Assembly: GCA_022496805.1 (NCBI GenBank)
Contig: CM040107.1
Location: 13,937,501 to 14,001,500, forward strand
Direction of reading: 5' to 3'
Source: Pohlia nutans
Taxonomy: Eukaryota > Streptophyta > Bryopsida > Bryales > Mniaceae
DNA length: 64,000 nucleotides
Positions 22,014 through 32,704 of the stretch are shown here, one piece after another. Under the pieces are notes generated by a model, which worked only from the letters and a program-made list of their open reading frames with translations, made no database searches and was not told where the DNA came from. The position numbers and the translations under genes are program-made. Every line of letters starts with the position of its first letter. The first letter of the stretch is position 1.

Positions 22014-22666
22014 GAGATTGCCTCATGGACTCTCATTTTGCTCAACCTCATGCCGTCAAGAAGTGTATCGTTCTATGTGTTTCGGGATTGCTTTGCTACA
22101 TCAATCCTAATGTTAATCCGGATCGTTGGAATACTCATCGAGATGTTGTCAACAGGTCCGGTGTTAATAAGTTGTTCACCATGTTGTTGGAGCGATTCCA
22201 TGTTGGCCTCTGGTCTAAGATGCCCATCCGAGACTTGAAGCTCTTGCTAAATTTTATTCTCCCGGAGGGCGTTCTAGATAGGCTATCCTTTGTTTTTGGT
22301 AGAGAATATTGTGAACGTCCTGAACATTATCCTTGGTCTTACAAGGTTCTCGACACTCTTTATTATAAGCGCCATTCCAGGGATGTATGCAAGCCTGACC
22401 AAGTCCTCCTCGTTGATGTTAGCCCTCTCTCTCTACGCAGGACTCCTGATTTTGCGTGCTACATGCCATGGCCATTTCAGGGAGACTTCACCGCATCAAG
22501 CAGGACTATTCCCAATGTTGCAACAGATATTATTCCCTTCATTTATCCCTTACATCAGTTTGAGTCTGTTAGTGATTATATGAAGCATTCTCATAGACCT
22601 GGTCAGATACACTACGAAGTTGCACATGCCCTGAAGTACAAGATTCCTTCCTATTCGTTATGCTAG
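22014..22666 (+). CDS. Second FCP1/NIF-like HAD protein, catalytic Asp pair lost
   Basis: The exon starts after the acceptor TTGTTCAG and runs to a TAG at 22664-22666. The fold signature is the same as in the preceding gene: KKCIVLCVSGLLCYI in the motif I position, VNRSGVNKLFTMLLERFHVG, LWSKM, VFGREYCERPEHYPW and DQVLLVDVSPLSLRRTPDF, then CYMPWPFQG. Motif I has Cys and Ser (CVSG) in place of both Asp residues, and motif IV has VDVSP for DDSP, so it should not be a phosphatase. Plants have FCP1-like paralogues of this kind (LxxxGLLCH-type motif I), so this is probably a genuine catalytically dead subfamily, not random decay. The 5' exon(s) are not identified; it may be spliced to the preceding gene as a second domain. 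Confidence 0.65.
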
Positions 22667-22805
22667 GCTAGAGGTATCGGCTGCGGGCCGACTATATTTT
22701 GCTCCATTAGTTAGGCTAGAGGTATCGGCTGCGGGCCGATTAGCTTTTGCTCCATTTGTTAGGCTAGAGGTATCGGCTGCTGCCCGACACTCTTCTGCTC
22801 CATTT
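22664..22805 (+). repeat. 48-bp tandem triplication carrying the palindrome
   Basis: Three units with the pattern TAGGCTAGAGG + palindrome + about 18 bp ending GCTCCAT place palindrome starts at 22675, 22723 and 22771. The left arms stay TATCGGC while the right arms have drifted (GGGCCGAC, GGGCCGAT, TGCCCGAC). Confidence 0.85.
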
Positions 22806-25560
22806 GAGCAACTTGTATTTGTTTACTGATTTTAATTTTCAAATCAAAAAACAAAAAGAAAAGTCAACCAATTTCTATATTCCTGGTCTGATTTCTGCAT
22901 CCTTTGCATATTTGGCATTTGTCGGTTGAGGGCCGACTTATTTATGGACTATGAATTTGTCCATAATTAGTTAAATATTAGTTCTAAGTTGCAATCAACC
23001 AACTAATTGGCCCGGTGAAAAATGGGCAGCGCTTCCGCGCTATACCCTTCACCGGACCAATTTTATACAATAGACACAAACACAACAATCGAGCACAACG
23101 ATCGAGCACACACTCAAACAACTCAAACAAATGAGAAAAAATTAATTAAATACACATAATATTTTTTAGATAATTAAAACTACCAATTTTTGTTGACAAG
23201 GCCTCTTTTAATCATCCTAAGCCTCACGAGGCCTAAACAATTCCCACATAATTCAAAAACTTAAGTAGAAAAGAGAGGGGTTTCTCCCTCTCTATTATCA
23301 CGTTGTCCCTCCGTATTAGCACCAGGAGGAACCAAGGACCGGCTGCTCCTCATCGTTGAAGCTCGACCTTCACCGTCTCCGTTTACTGCTGTGCTGTCGC
23401 AGCTTCGAGTCTCCCTGATCACCTTCGTGATTTCTTGTGCTCTGTGGTCGTCTCGATCGCCTCATGGTTTCTGGACCCAGCCTGGTCGCCCTCGCGCGTG
23501 TCGATGGACTGTCCACCGTCGCTGAAGCCCGATGCGCCGTGAAATCCGGCGCCTTGCCGTCGTCGTTGAGGTCGCCCCGACCTCGTCACCTTCTTTGTCG
23601 TCTACTGTTCTTCTCACCTCCGCCAAATCCGCTGCCTTGCACTCAGGTCGCTGTGTAATCGCTGTAGACGCTACTGCAGAGAGAAAAAGCACACACCTTG
23701 CCTTTCCCAAGCCAGGCAAAACACCGCTAATTCCTCCCTTTATTAATCCTCCTCCTAATCCAGTAGCATTTCCCCTAAATCTTCTCTCTTACCAAAACTC
23801 CACACTAATTTTTATGATTCTTTTCTTCAACTCCCTTCAATCAACACAATAATATATTTTCTTCTAATTTTTCCTACAAAATCTTTAAAGCTCACCAAAA
23901 AACTCTCCTTTGATACAAAACACCTATCCACAAGAAATCCTTATCCCAATCTCACACTTTTTTCAATCAAAACAACAATGTAGTTTTTTCTCTAATTTTT
24001 CCCTTCACTTAAAGATCATTCCAATCAAACCAAATTCCTCAACTCCTTCTTGATCTGCAAGAACTTCACCCAAAAAAACAAAACATAGATCCACATCTAA
24101 AAACTAGCGTCTCTCTCAAACTCTAACGGTGCAGAAACACAATGAACAAGCAGTTGCAGAAGCGGCACGGGTGGGATTTTGAATACCACCAAAACTACAT
24201 TCATCCACCTAGAAAATTTCATCCAACTCCATCTAAACCCTAAACTACCACTTAAGCCCACTTAACCGGGAGTCCAACACTACACTTATCCACTAACATA
24301 AACTAAACTCACTCTAATAGGCTAAAGAATAAACTGAACAATAAGTTAATAAAATAAGACTAAAAAAATAGGAAATTAAAAGCTTAAAAATAACAAACAC
24401 AAAGAATAACTTAAGCAACTAATAAAGTAGACTAATCAATTAGCGTAAACTAATGAACTAAAATGACAAGCAATACAAATAGATTAAAATCATCGAGTAA
24501 AATAAAAGGGCAAACGGCCCAATTGCACAAAATCAAACGATCACATCATTAGAAGTAGATAAACACACAAAGTTATTTAGATAAAAAGGAATCTAAATTT
24601 GCCAATCAAAATCGAATACTAACACAAACAAATGCGCGAATTTGTCTAACCGGCTAAAATGTCCCGGTTAGACAAATATAAATTAATAAACACACCAAAA
24701 ATATAGAAGTAATAGATTATTACTAAAGTGAACTGTTCCGACAGTTCACAGGTGCCAGCATCCGGGTAGATCTTGCGATTGTAGGGTACGGGGAAGCTAG
24801 AGTAAAACGGGTCGTGAGGAATTCAATCTCTTCCGGACACCCCGGATACTGTCCATTCCGGTTAGCAAGTCGTTGTAGTATTTTGGAGAGAAGGAGGAAA
24901 CCGCGTTGCGCTTGTGTGACTGGCTGTGGATTTGATATAAGTCTATTGTTGAAGAGCAATCTGGAAAGTACCCGGACTAGGGAGTTGAGTTTAGTGAACT
25001 GGGAAGTGGTGAATCCCTTGTCAGAGAAATTAGTAGGGGAGGGTGTGACTTTAAATCCAACATCCTTAAAAATGCAAATGGAGAACCCTCTGAGGGAAAA
25101 CAGAGGTTAAGGGTAAACCATATTTAGTAGTTAGGTTAGACCGGGTGAAGTAGGCTTGGTTAAGCTTCCAACCCGGATAGAAACCGGATCTAGTCATAAC
25201 CGGATCAGTCAGTAGGAAAGATCCGGTTTTAGTACAGAAAAAGGGAGTTACTTGGTGACCGGAAGAGAGAAGTCACCAATCCGGGTCAGTTTCCGGAAAC
25301 TTCCCGCTTCACAGAGTCTCCGCGGAACGATAACCCAGAGTACCGACCCCAACCTACCGACTTGACGGTGACCTTAGCGTTCAGAATCCACCCGCTGCTC
25401 GACGTTCTACCTCGACCGCCCGAAAAGCGGTACCGTATCCCGAAAACAAAACCGGTAATTGCCCCCAAACACATTGGCGTAAATTTGAATCTGCTATTAG
25501 ATTAAATGGCAAAACGGAAACCTTCGTCCAACTGGAATTTTTCGGTAATTCTCTCACCGA
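22806..25560. other. Long AT-rich region without supported genes; hairpin at 24640
   Basis: The frame at 23437-23658 and others are not convincing. A perfect 14-bp inverted repeat with a 10-nt loop (ATTTGTCTAACCGG, 24640-24653 and 24664-24677) could form a strong hairpin. From about 24720 the composition changes to CCGG/CCGGAT-rich, matching the retrotransposon to the right, so 24720-25560 is probably its leader or a partial 5' LTR, though no matching 3' LTR was found. A segment at 25260-25335 recurs inverted at 35867-35945. Confidence 0.45.
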
Positions 25561-25628
25561 GAAAGAGTCGAACTGGTTTGCATATTATAGACAAATACAT
25601 CCTACTAATACATTGCAGCCTTGCAAGA

Positions 25629-26703
25629 GGTAATTACCGCATTTAAAAGGCGCTACCGAACCATCTAAACGCACGACCAAACGTGCATCCTATTTCGTAC
25701 AATCAATCAAGAACCGAATGAATCTGTCGATGAGTACGCCGAACGTCTCTTGCAACTAGCGGAAAATTCAACAGTGCCCCCGGATGATATATTCATGTTG
25801 AGCAATTTCCGCGCTGGCTAATTGGAATACTTGCAGGTAGCCACAGTAGGACTTCAACAACAGACGTTTTTCAAAGCAGTGGACTCGGCACGTACTACAG
25901 AAGAAGGCTTACCCAAGTCACGGCAACCGACCCTTCCTTCAACTGGTACCGCAGACAATCCTCAATGTACTCTCAAGTGTACCGGCAGCGGTCGTATGGG
26001 CCATGAATGGGGAACGTGTTACCGCAACCCGGCAAGTGACTACGGGGAGAAAACTGATACGTCTTCTGTACATCAGATTCAAACTCTGCCATCACCAACT
26101 CCAGTAAGTACCGACATCCGCCGTAATTCTCGTCGTGTAACCCTGGTACAACAGTACCCATGCAATGTATGTGGTTCACTTGAACACCTGGGACATAGTT
26201 GTCCACTTCTTTTGGATGACGATGTAAAAAAAGCCATCCAAAACAAACTACCCGCAAACTCGGGGTCCTCGGTAGTCATTACCGATGTCCCTACGGTCGA
26301 TGTTTCTCACGTCGGCCCTCGCACTCGGAGTCAGACACAGCGATCGGACTGGGTAGTATCGGACAATTCTGCACCAACTACCGAAGCACCTCGCAGAACC
26401 GAGGCGTTTGATTGGCAAGCAGAAGAGCAACAGCACGAAGACATGATTGAGACAGTCGGTGAACTACAAAACCTCTTGCCATTGGAGCTACCATCCCCTC
26501 GCGTCATTTGGACCGCTCCAGATAGCACCATGAACATCAGCGACACCATTCTTCAACAAATCGAATCACAAACAATCCACGTCAGTGTCAAAAACCTTAT
26601 GGCTATTGCACCCAGCATCACCGAACATATCCACTGCCGTCTGGGACAGAAAGCCACTTCCTCTAACCCGGTAACCGAGACATCCACAGTAGTTGTCTAT
26701 TAG
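25629..26703 (+). pseudogene. Ty3 gag with CCHC zinc knuckle
   Basis: A single frame runs to TAG at 26701-26703 with in-frame TAA codons near 25670 and at 25819-25821. The capsid-like part has TINQEPNESVDEYAERLLQL (about 25700-25760), a standard retrotransposon Gag signature, followed by LEYLQVATVG. Nucleocapsid-like part: CNVCGSLEHLGHSC (about 26161-26202) fits CX2CX4HX4C exactly; an earlier CTLKCTGSGRMGHEWGTC (25970-26025) is an imperfect relative. The C-terminus is acidic and leads into the protease. It would form the particle coat of the element and bind its RNA; this copy is broken. Confidence 0.82.
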
Positions 26704-27261
26704 GTAGTAGCAATTGACCGCCACATGTCTATTATCTCAGCAAAAATTGGTAATCACCAGTTACATGACGCTCTGCTGGATGGAGGATCGGGGGTCAATG
26801 TCATCACCGAAACCGAGCGACGCAGACTTGGACTACCGACCCCAACCCCGGCACCTTTTAAATTAAGGATGGCGGACGGCTCCCTTGTCCAACCAGTTGG
26901 CTTGCTCAGGGACATCAAGATCGTCATTCACGGTATTCCCTATATCATTATTCTAACTGTCATTTCTTGTAAGGATGTCAATTCGGCATATACGCTATTG
27001 CTTGGTAGACTATGGCTCAGGGATGCTAGAGTTATTCACAATTAAGCTAACGACTACATACAGATCATCGGTAATCATACCATCCAAACAGTACGAATTA
27101 ACCGGAAATTAGCTAGGCTTTGAAGCCACGACACCCGATGCTCTCTTTTGCTACAATTACGTGGAAGGCCTTACCGATGAAGAAGAAATCATCCTACTCG
27201 AGGCAGAGGAGTTCCTCCTCCCCATTGGAACATTGGCAATTGACAACCTGTGCTAGGTAAG
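26704..27261 (+). pseudogene. Ty3 aspartic protease region
   Basis: The frame continues from gag after TAG 26701-26703. The retropepsin-like motif is LHDALLDGGSGVNVI (about 26761-26805), where functional copies have an Asp-Ser/Thr-Gly triad; here it reads DGGSG, so the active-site triad is altered. YTLLLGRLWLRDARVIHN (26992-27042) is the typical LLGRxWL end of plant Ty3 proteases. The frame stops at TAA 27043-27045 (next residues ANDYIQI, so a Gln codon is expected) and shifts near 27115 before resuming with EEEIILLEAEEF. Confidence 0.78.
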
Positions 27262-27955
27262 CACTACCGAGCTCACTCTACCAAGCATAATCCATACCAA
27301 AGGCAGCATGCTAGCCGATGAAATACCGATTTGGGAAAAGGTAAAAACAATCTCGGTAGCAAAATGGTCGCAGATAGAGGAAGAGCAACTAGAAGACCTC
27401 AACCTGAGAACCGATACCGACCCCAATGTTATTCGTATCGGTACTTCCGTCGCGGATTCCGTCCTACTGGAGGCCGAAGATTTATTCCGCACTTTCAAAG
27501 ACGTGTTTGTATGGTCATTCCATGATCTACGTGGCATCCCGGAACACATCGCTCAACACAAGATTGAACTCGACACCAGTATCCCCCCCACCCATCAAGT
27601 ACGCTACCGAATGAATCCTAATTATGCTGCAGTTGTAAAAACCGATCTTGACAAACTTTTGCAGGCAGGATTTATTGAACCTGTGGACCATGCTACTAGT
27701 TTTTCACCACCATGCTACCAGTTTTTCACCAACGGCAAACTTCGAATTTGTGTTGATTTCAGACGTCTCAACAAGGCAACTAAGAAGGATCCATATCCAC
27801 TACCGTTTACCGACAAAGTACTGGACTCGGTAGGAGGCAACGAGATGTACTCATTCCTCGACGGCTTCTCCAGATATCACTAGATCAAGATTGCACCCGA
27901 GGTCCGCCACATGACGCCGTTCATTACCTACTGGGGTGCCTTTATTGATCATCCG
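27262..27955 (+). pseudogene. Ty3 reverse transcriptase, N-terminal part only
   Basis: The frame from the TAG at about 27254 to TAG 27881-27883 carries the standard entry of plant Ty3 RT: FKDVFVWSFHDLRGIPEHI, QHKIELDTSIPPTHQVRYRM, LLQAGFIEPV, GKLRICVDFRRLNKATKKD and YPLPFTDKVLDSVGG, then FLDGFSRYH. The stop after RYH falls exactly where Ty3 RTs have Gln (YHQI). Twelve residues that normally carry the proline-rich loop after FIEPV are replaced by FSPPCYQFF. The YxDD catalytic motif, thumb and RNase H are absent, deleted before 27955. Not functional. Confidence 0.88.
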
Positions 27956-28620
27956 GGAGCTTCACCACGGTAACTCAGGAGGACATTTTTCTACCGAAAT
28001 TACCACTGGGAAAATCCTCGACGCCGGTTACTGGTCGCCATCCCTGCATAAAGACATTTTTGAATACTGTCCGAGTTGCGACAAATGTAAACGCGTCGGC
28101 GGACTCAAGAAGGCCGTGACCGGTAAATAACTTACCACCCTACCGACAAAACCTTTTGTGAAACGCACAGTTGCAGGCAACCGATACATCTTGGTGGCCA
28201 CAGACTACGCCATGAAATGGGTCGAAGCGGTTGCACTCTGCGACAACTTCGCAAAGGACACCTCCAAATTCCTGTATGACATCCTCACCTGTTTTGGTTG
28301 CCCACTTCATTATGTCAGCGACCAAGGCGTACATTTCAACAACAAGGTCATTTACGCCCTTATGGAGCATTTCCTACTGCGCCACAACACATCCACCACA
28401 TACTACCCTCAAGGTAAAGGTCAAGCCGAGTCTACCAACAAGGTGTTTGTTCAACTCCTTTAGAAATTGGTCAATCACAACCGAATGGATTGGGACCGAC
28501 ACTTACCAACTGTCTTATTCGCCTACCGCACCGCTTTTAAGATCGATACCGGCCATACACCATTTCAACTTTTGTATGGCATCATCCTCTTAATCCTACC
28601 GAATACTTGATACCGACCAA
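27936..28620 (+). pseudogene. Ty3 integrase
   Basis: The HHCC zinc-binding part is visible as RELHHGNSGGHF...CPSCDKCKR (27950-28095). The catalytic core has Asp in LVATDYAMKWVEAV (about 28192-28233), Asp in YVSDQGVHFNN (about 28311-28343) and Glu in KGQAESTNKVF (about 28417-28449), with the spacing of a DD35E enzyme. Stops at TAA 28128-28130 and TAG 28461-28463 both precede residues where Gln is natural (TGK-stop-LTT, QLL-stop-KLVNHN). After 28463 it continues HNRMDWDRHLPTVLFAYRTAF and TPFQLLYG, the usual C-terminal landmarks, then shifts frame near 28580. Confidence 0.9.
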
Positions 28621-29360
28621 GACCACATCTACCGACCATTTGCCTAGTCGAGTTCTTGCAGCACGCACGGCAGATCTGGAGCGCTTGGACAAATCTTGAC
28701 ATCGAGCTCTTGAGACGCAAGGAATATCACAATGGAACCGCGCTGAATGGGCCAACACCACGGGCCCAACACATTAGTTCCGACTGGGCGATCCGGTACT
28801 CTGGTACCCCAAAGGTGCTAACATACACCTCGGTAAGTTCAAAAATAAATGGTATACTCTTTACCGAGTTCGATACCCCCTACCCAACTATACGGTATTA
28901 CTCGTCGCCGTTGACAAATTCGATCCCGATCCGATTATAGTCAACATCAACAAACTGAAACCGTACCGATTCCCCAATGACAACCAGCTACTTCAAGCCG
29001 CCCGAACTGCCCCAGATAAATGTACCATTCTCCACCAACCGGACAATCAAGACGCAACCGAGGATGATGTAGAGGACAACGAAGAAGTTACCAAGACTCC
29101 TATCTACACAAACTGCATCACCGTGGAATATTTTTCCGTAGTCGACTCTGGATACCGAGTCGCACCGTGGTACAAAAACAAAGTTTTTTTGGACTAGACC
29201 TTCCGCACCAACTCGGCCATAGGCCTCGGCAAGCGATCCAACCACAGTATCACAGTCGCCTCCAACGCTGCTGCTCGAACATACCAAACCGACCACCTCG
29301 GTATCCCTGAAGCAAAAACCGTACCGAGTTCCACATTCGGCAGTCTCCAACTCTAACGCG
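28621..29360 (+). pseudogene. Ty3 post-integrase segment
   Basis: Broken frames follow the integrase with LGDPVLWYPKG-type sequence (about 28785-28815), which marks the C-terminal domain of plant Ty3 integrases, then INKLKPYRFPNDNQ and an acidic tail. In-frame stops include a TGA near 28698 (KS-stop-HRALETQ), a TAG near 28772 and a TAG near 29195. The TGA is one of the few non-TAR stops in the element. Confidence 0.65.
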
Positions 29361-29489
29361 CCGCCACTCTCCCAACCTAGTTTGTACCCACTTACTCCCT
29401 GTCTCTTCACTTCACCGCCACTTTCATTCATTTCTTTCTCCTCCTCTCCTTCTATTTATCCCTTCTGCGAACACCTCTCGCGGCAACCC

Positions 29490-30260
29490 GATAACTGAAG
29501 AATGGAAGAACATCACGTGCCACCCGTTCAAACACATGCTGGCCTGGAAGGAATTCGCTGTGGGAAGTCCAACCGAACGTAAGAGGCTTTACCGAGTCGG
29601 CCTCGAGGGTTTCGTCAATCTATCCTGGGGCCAAGAAATCCGCAAAGACGTGGTGGATAATTTCCCCAACACCGCGCATAGCATACCGTAGCAGTTGATT
29701 ATCGGCAAAGCGCTTGGTAGGGGCTACATCATCACTCCGGCAGACATCACCAACATTCTCCGATTACCGATGGGCACAACTACAGAGGTCAACCCCAACC
29801 CGGATCCGACCAAGTTCGAATATTGGAGTGTCGGCCTTGGATCACATCCACTCACTCACCGAGAAGGCTTCGTTGGGTACAGTGTTTCACAAAGGCCAGT
29901 AGAGTTGCGACCTCGGAAGTATGGTTTGCTGCAAGGGATCTACTTCAAGAGGAAGCAAACCTATACGTCCAAGCAGTGCCTCTACGAGATACTCACGATC
30001 GACAACCTCTCATTTACCGGTACCGCCACTTGGAACTGGGCCACCTTCATACTCGGTCAGCTTCAGAAGGAACTCTAGCCATAAAAGGAGGCACTTCTCG
30101 GCAGTGTTTCCCAGCCGAGATCTGGGACATGCTTCTCCGAAGACAAGAAGCAGTAGCCTTCATGACCATACTAGCAGCATCGGTACCCGTACCAACCACA
30201 CCTGGGACACGCGCATCAGTACAAACCAGACAAGTGGCAGTCATCCTTGCCCTTCTTAAA
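29490..30260 (+). pseudogene. Retrotransposon third ORF, conserved-looking globular part
   Basis: A frame with stops removed at TAG about 29689 and TAG 30076-30078 reads as a compact protein: HPFKHMLAWKEFAVG, LYRVGLEGFVNLSWGQEI, RKDVVDNFPNT, LGRGYIITPADITNILRLP, FEYWSVGLGSHPLTHREG and YTSKQCLYEILTIDNLSF, then TATWNWA. I associate this with an uncharacterised ORF carried downstream of integrase by Ty3 elements of seed-free plants. It has no enzyme motif I can name. Past the second stop it continues in another frame (IKGGTSRQCFPAEIWDMLL). Confidence 0.55.
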
Positions 30261-30469
30261 TTTCATTGACCTAGGGATCTCGTCTCGACTCCGCAGCCGA
30301 CGCCTACAGGCCCCCACTACATCCAAATGCAAGGCCCGCCCAAAGATAGCCAACGCCCTACATGAATTTGGCAGGAATCCCCGACCTCGAACCGAGCATG
30401 ACGGCGGTTCTGGTAGCTCCCCTTTGGTAAGAGCCTACTCGGTAATCAGTACCGAGGTGGTTTAGAGCT

Positions 30470-31120
30470 ACCGAGGAGAAGGAAATTAACAGAATGGACA
30501 GCTAAATGCTCAAAGCTAAGCCAGTTATCACAAAACCAAGAGAAAAAAAACTGTTTGGAATAAGCAAAGGTATACAGAGAGCCACTCGGTAGAGGATAAA
30601 TCAAAGAGGAGTACTTCTAGCAAAAGTCAATTATCTGGGAAAATGGAGCATGCCAATGAGGTTGGCTCTATTGCTTTTATACCACAGTACAACCAGATCT
30701 GACAGTTAGGTCAGATCGGTAAAAAAGTATTGCCTAGATCTACCTACTGGGGTAACTTGGAAAATTACCCAGGTAAAACTCAGATCGGTTGACCTACCGA
30801 TACTCCTAATTTACGGTTAACAGGTTCTTCCTCCACGCACCGATCATCTCAGCACACTCCGTCTCTAGCAGTTTCGTCACCGAATCGCACATCCTCGGAC
30901 ACCCCGGAGATCACTGGCAAAGATTGCCCCGTATCAGCACCACCATTACAAACACAACCACTGTTTTTGCCACTCCAGACTCCAGGTATGCTCACTACCG
31001 AAGTCACTCATACTACCGGTGTTTAGATATCTACGCACATGGCACCCCCACTGACCTCGATTACCCTACCAACTGAACGGACCCTCCGGATACTTTTCTC
31101 CACGGACCTCGGAACCTGGT
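30470..31120. other. Interior spacer of the retrotransposon, no protein seen
   Basis: AT-rich with ACCGA-type motifs typical of the element. No recognisable coding sequence; it probably separates parts of the third ORF. Confidence 0.4.
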
Positions 31121-31121
31121 A

Positions 31122-31862
31122 CAAAATAAATGTTTTCTCCTCCAAACGGCAAGGAACGTGTCTCAGGTACTCACCGAGGTCGAGACGCAAGTTCGGCAAC
31201 TCACCATCTCCAACCCAGCGGCACATCAGCGCCAACTTCAGAACGCCTAAACTCGGATTACCGAGCTGGAGGGCCAATTCGACACCTCCCGAGCCGAAGC
31301 ACGCCCACACACTACTGATCTTGCACGGATTCGGCAGGACCGTGAACGTTCCCGCCTCGAAGACGACACCCTTACCAAAAAACTTCAAGCCCAAGACATC
31401 CTCTTGAGCGCCGTCACCACGGAACAGGAGCAGCTCAAAACCGAAAAGGGCAAGAACAATATCACCATCATCTCCCTCCGGCAGGCACTCCTGAACGAGT
31501 CGGCCCACATTGCAACATTGTCTACCGAGATGGAGAGCCTGGCTGCGGATTATGCAACGCTACACAGCCAGGAACAGAACGTCGCCACGGCACTCAACAA
31601 CACCTATCGGATGCTCAACCAGTACCGACGGGCATATCCAGATTTCACTCCTCAACCCACATCTCCGAACTCTACCGACACCAATATTCTGCAACCCTCG
31701 GCCACGACGGACCACGGCCTATTCCAAGCTCCTCCATTACCTATCGAGGGCTTTGATTCATCCTTTCAGGGGCACTCATTTGATGGCCATGAACTGCTCA
31801 GCCCTACTGGATTTGTCGAACCTTGGTTTATTCAAAAACGGGAAGTTAGGGTTTTAAGGTAA
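31122..31862 (+). pseudogene. Retrotransposon third ORF, coiled-coil part
   Basis: The frame 31404-31862 (stop TAA 31860-31862) is preceded by a shifted frame from about 31130. It encodes a long heptad-like region: EQEQLKTEKGKNN, LRQALLNESAHIATLSTEME and DYATLHSQEQNVATALNN. A Pro/Ser/Thr-rich tail with FDSSFQGHSFDGHELL follows. It is probably the C-terminal half of the same third ORF as 29490-30260. A structural or assembly role is an inference from the coiled coil only. Confidence 0.55.
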
Positions 31863-32063
31863 GTAAGGAGTAGCCCTAGCCGCCATAAATAGGAGTAGTA
31901 GCGTCCCTGATCGCCTTTTTATTTATTTAGAGAGACTGGCGCTCTCACGCGCGCTTAAGCGATTGCTACGGAACCAGGAATGGTGGCGAAGCCGGTTGGA
32001 AACTAGATAGGCAACCAGGCATCAGGGAACGAACCCCTGACAGGCCCGGCTACGATTCGGAAT

Positions 32064-32700
32064 TTGAATTGGGCCGCCTTAAATTGGGCGGCTCACTACT
32101 TATTCCTCTTTGCTTCCTCCAGCCCTCCTCACCAACCCCATTTTGTGTTTCCAGATAGTATCAAGGTTCACAATGAGCGCCCGGATAGAGAAAACAGGGT
32201 GTGTTTTGATATAGAGGAGAATGAGGGCCCAGAGAGAGAGTACAGTGTGCACTCGGACATAGAGGAGAGTCAGCGCCCGGAGAGAGAGAACAGTGTGCAC
32301 TCAGATAAAGAAAAGGTTGAGCGTCCGGAGATGGAGCGCCAGGAACTTAGGCGGAGTTCACGGAAGGGAGAGAGTGTGCAGCCGGGAAGTGAGGCGCGAG
32401 AGCTTCACGAAGTTAGGCGCAAATTACGGAAGAGAGGGAGCGCGCACCCGGAGAGAGAGACGCTCAATTTACAAAGTAGGAGAGAGGTGCGTCCGGAGGC
32501 AGTTGCTATTGCGCGCAGGGGAGAGAGAGAGTTAGGGTCCAAAATTTTGGAGAAGAGGGTGATTCCGGCTATTCCGCAGCACCCGGGCGACTTCGAGGAT
32601 TTGGTCACAGATCTCACGACCATAGGATGTATAGGACTTCTTCGCACGATGTGGGATTTGCAGGACGCGAAGATGTTGGCGGAGATTGTGGGCGGAGCCA
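32064..32700 (+). CDS. Charged repeat protein exon fused upstream of ParB-like copy 2
   Basis: A frame beginning about 32064 encodes repeated acidic/basic units (REYSVHSDIEESQRPERE type, three copies at about 32190-32330), then Arg/Glu-rich sequence and a more globular end with PAIPQHPGDFEDLVTDLTT and LLRTMWDLQDAKMLAEIVGG. Near 32705 the homology with copy 1 begins, in a different frame, so either an intron or a frameshift joins the two. Copy 1 has unrelated sequence here. Function unknown; the charge pattern suggests a disordered nuclear protein. Confidence 0.4.
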
Positions 32701-32704
32701 TGGA

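Larger units (their letters stand above)
6393..22789. repeat. Dispersed 19-bp palindrome family, consensus TRTCGGCYGSCRGCCGAYA
   Basis: About 40 copies lie in this interval. Examples with intact or nearly intact arms are 8201-8219, 8403-8421, 8516-8534, 10639-10657, 10698-10716, 10822-10840, 12409-12427, 12771-12789, 12918-12936, 13961-13979, 13991-14009, 14056-14074, 14085-14103, 14213-14231, 14271, 14329, 14387, 14453, 14542-14560, 15512-15530, 16091-16109, 16206-16224, 19459-19477, 19910-19928, 20328-20346, 20356-20374, 20451-20469, 21443-21461, 21854, 21902, 22675, 22723 and 22771. The arms covary: changes in one arm (TATC to TGTC) are often, not always, matched in the other. Copies lie between genes, in introns and inside reading frames. 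I do not recognise this repeat from any named family. Confidence 0.9.
25600..31860 (+). mobile_element. Decayed Ty3-type LTR retrotransposon with internal deletion
   Basis: Gag with a zinc knuckle, protease, a partial reverse transcriptase, integrase and a long post-integrase region occur in the order gag-PR-RT-IN, the Ty3 order. Most of RT after the first motifs and all of RNase H is missing: RT stops at about 27955 and the integrase zinc-binding region begins at once. There are many in-frame stops, nearly all TAG or TAA at places where Gln is expected, and a few frameshifts. The extra open frame after integrase (29490-31860) suits the Tat/Athila-like lineages. LTR ends were not located. Confidence 0.88.

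Noticed and set aside
23437..23852. Overlapping frames suggesting a small gene
   Set aside because: Low-information composition, frames open on both strands, no domain and no splice support.
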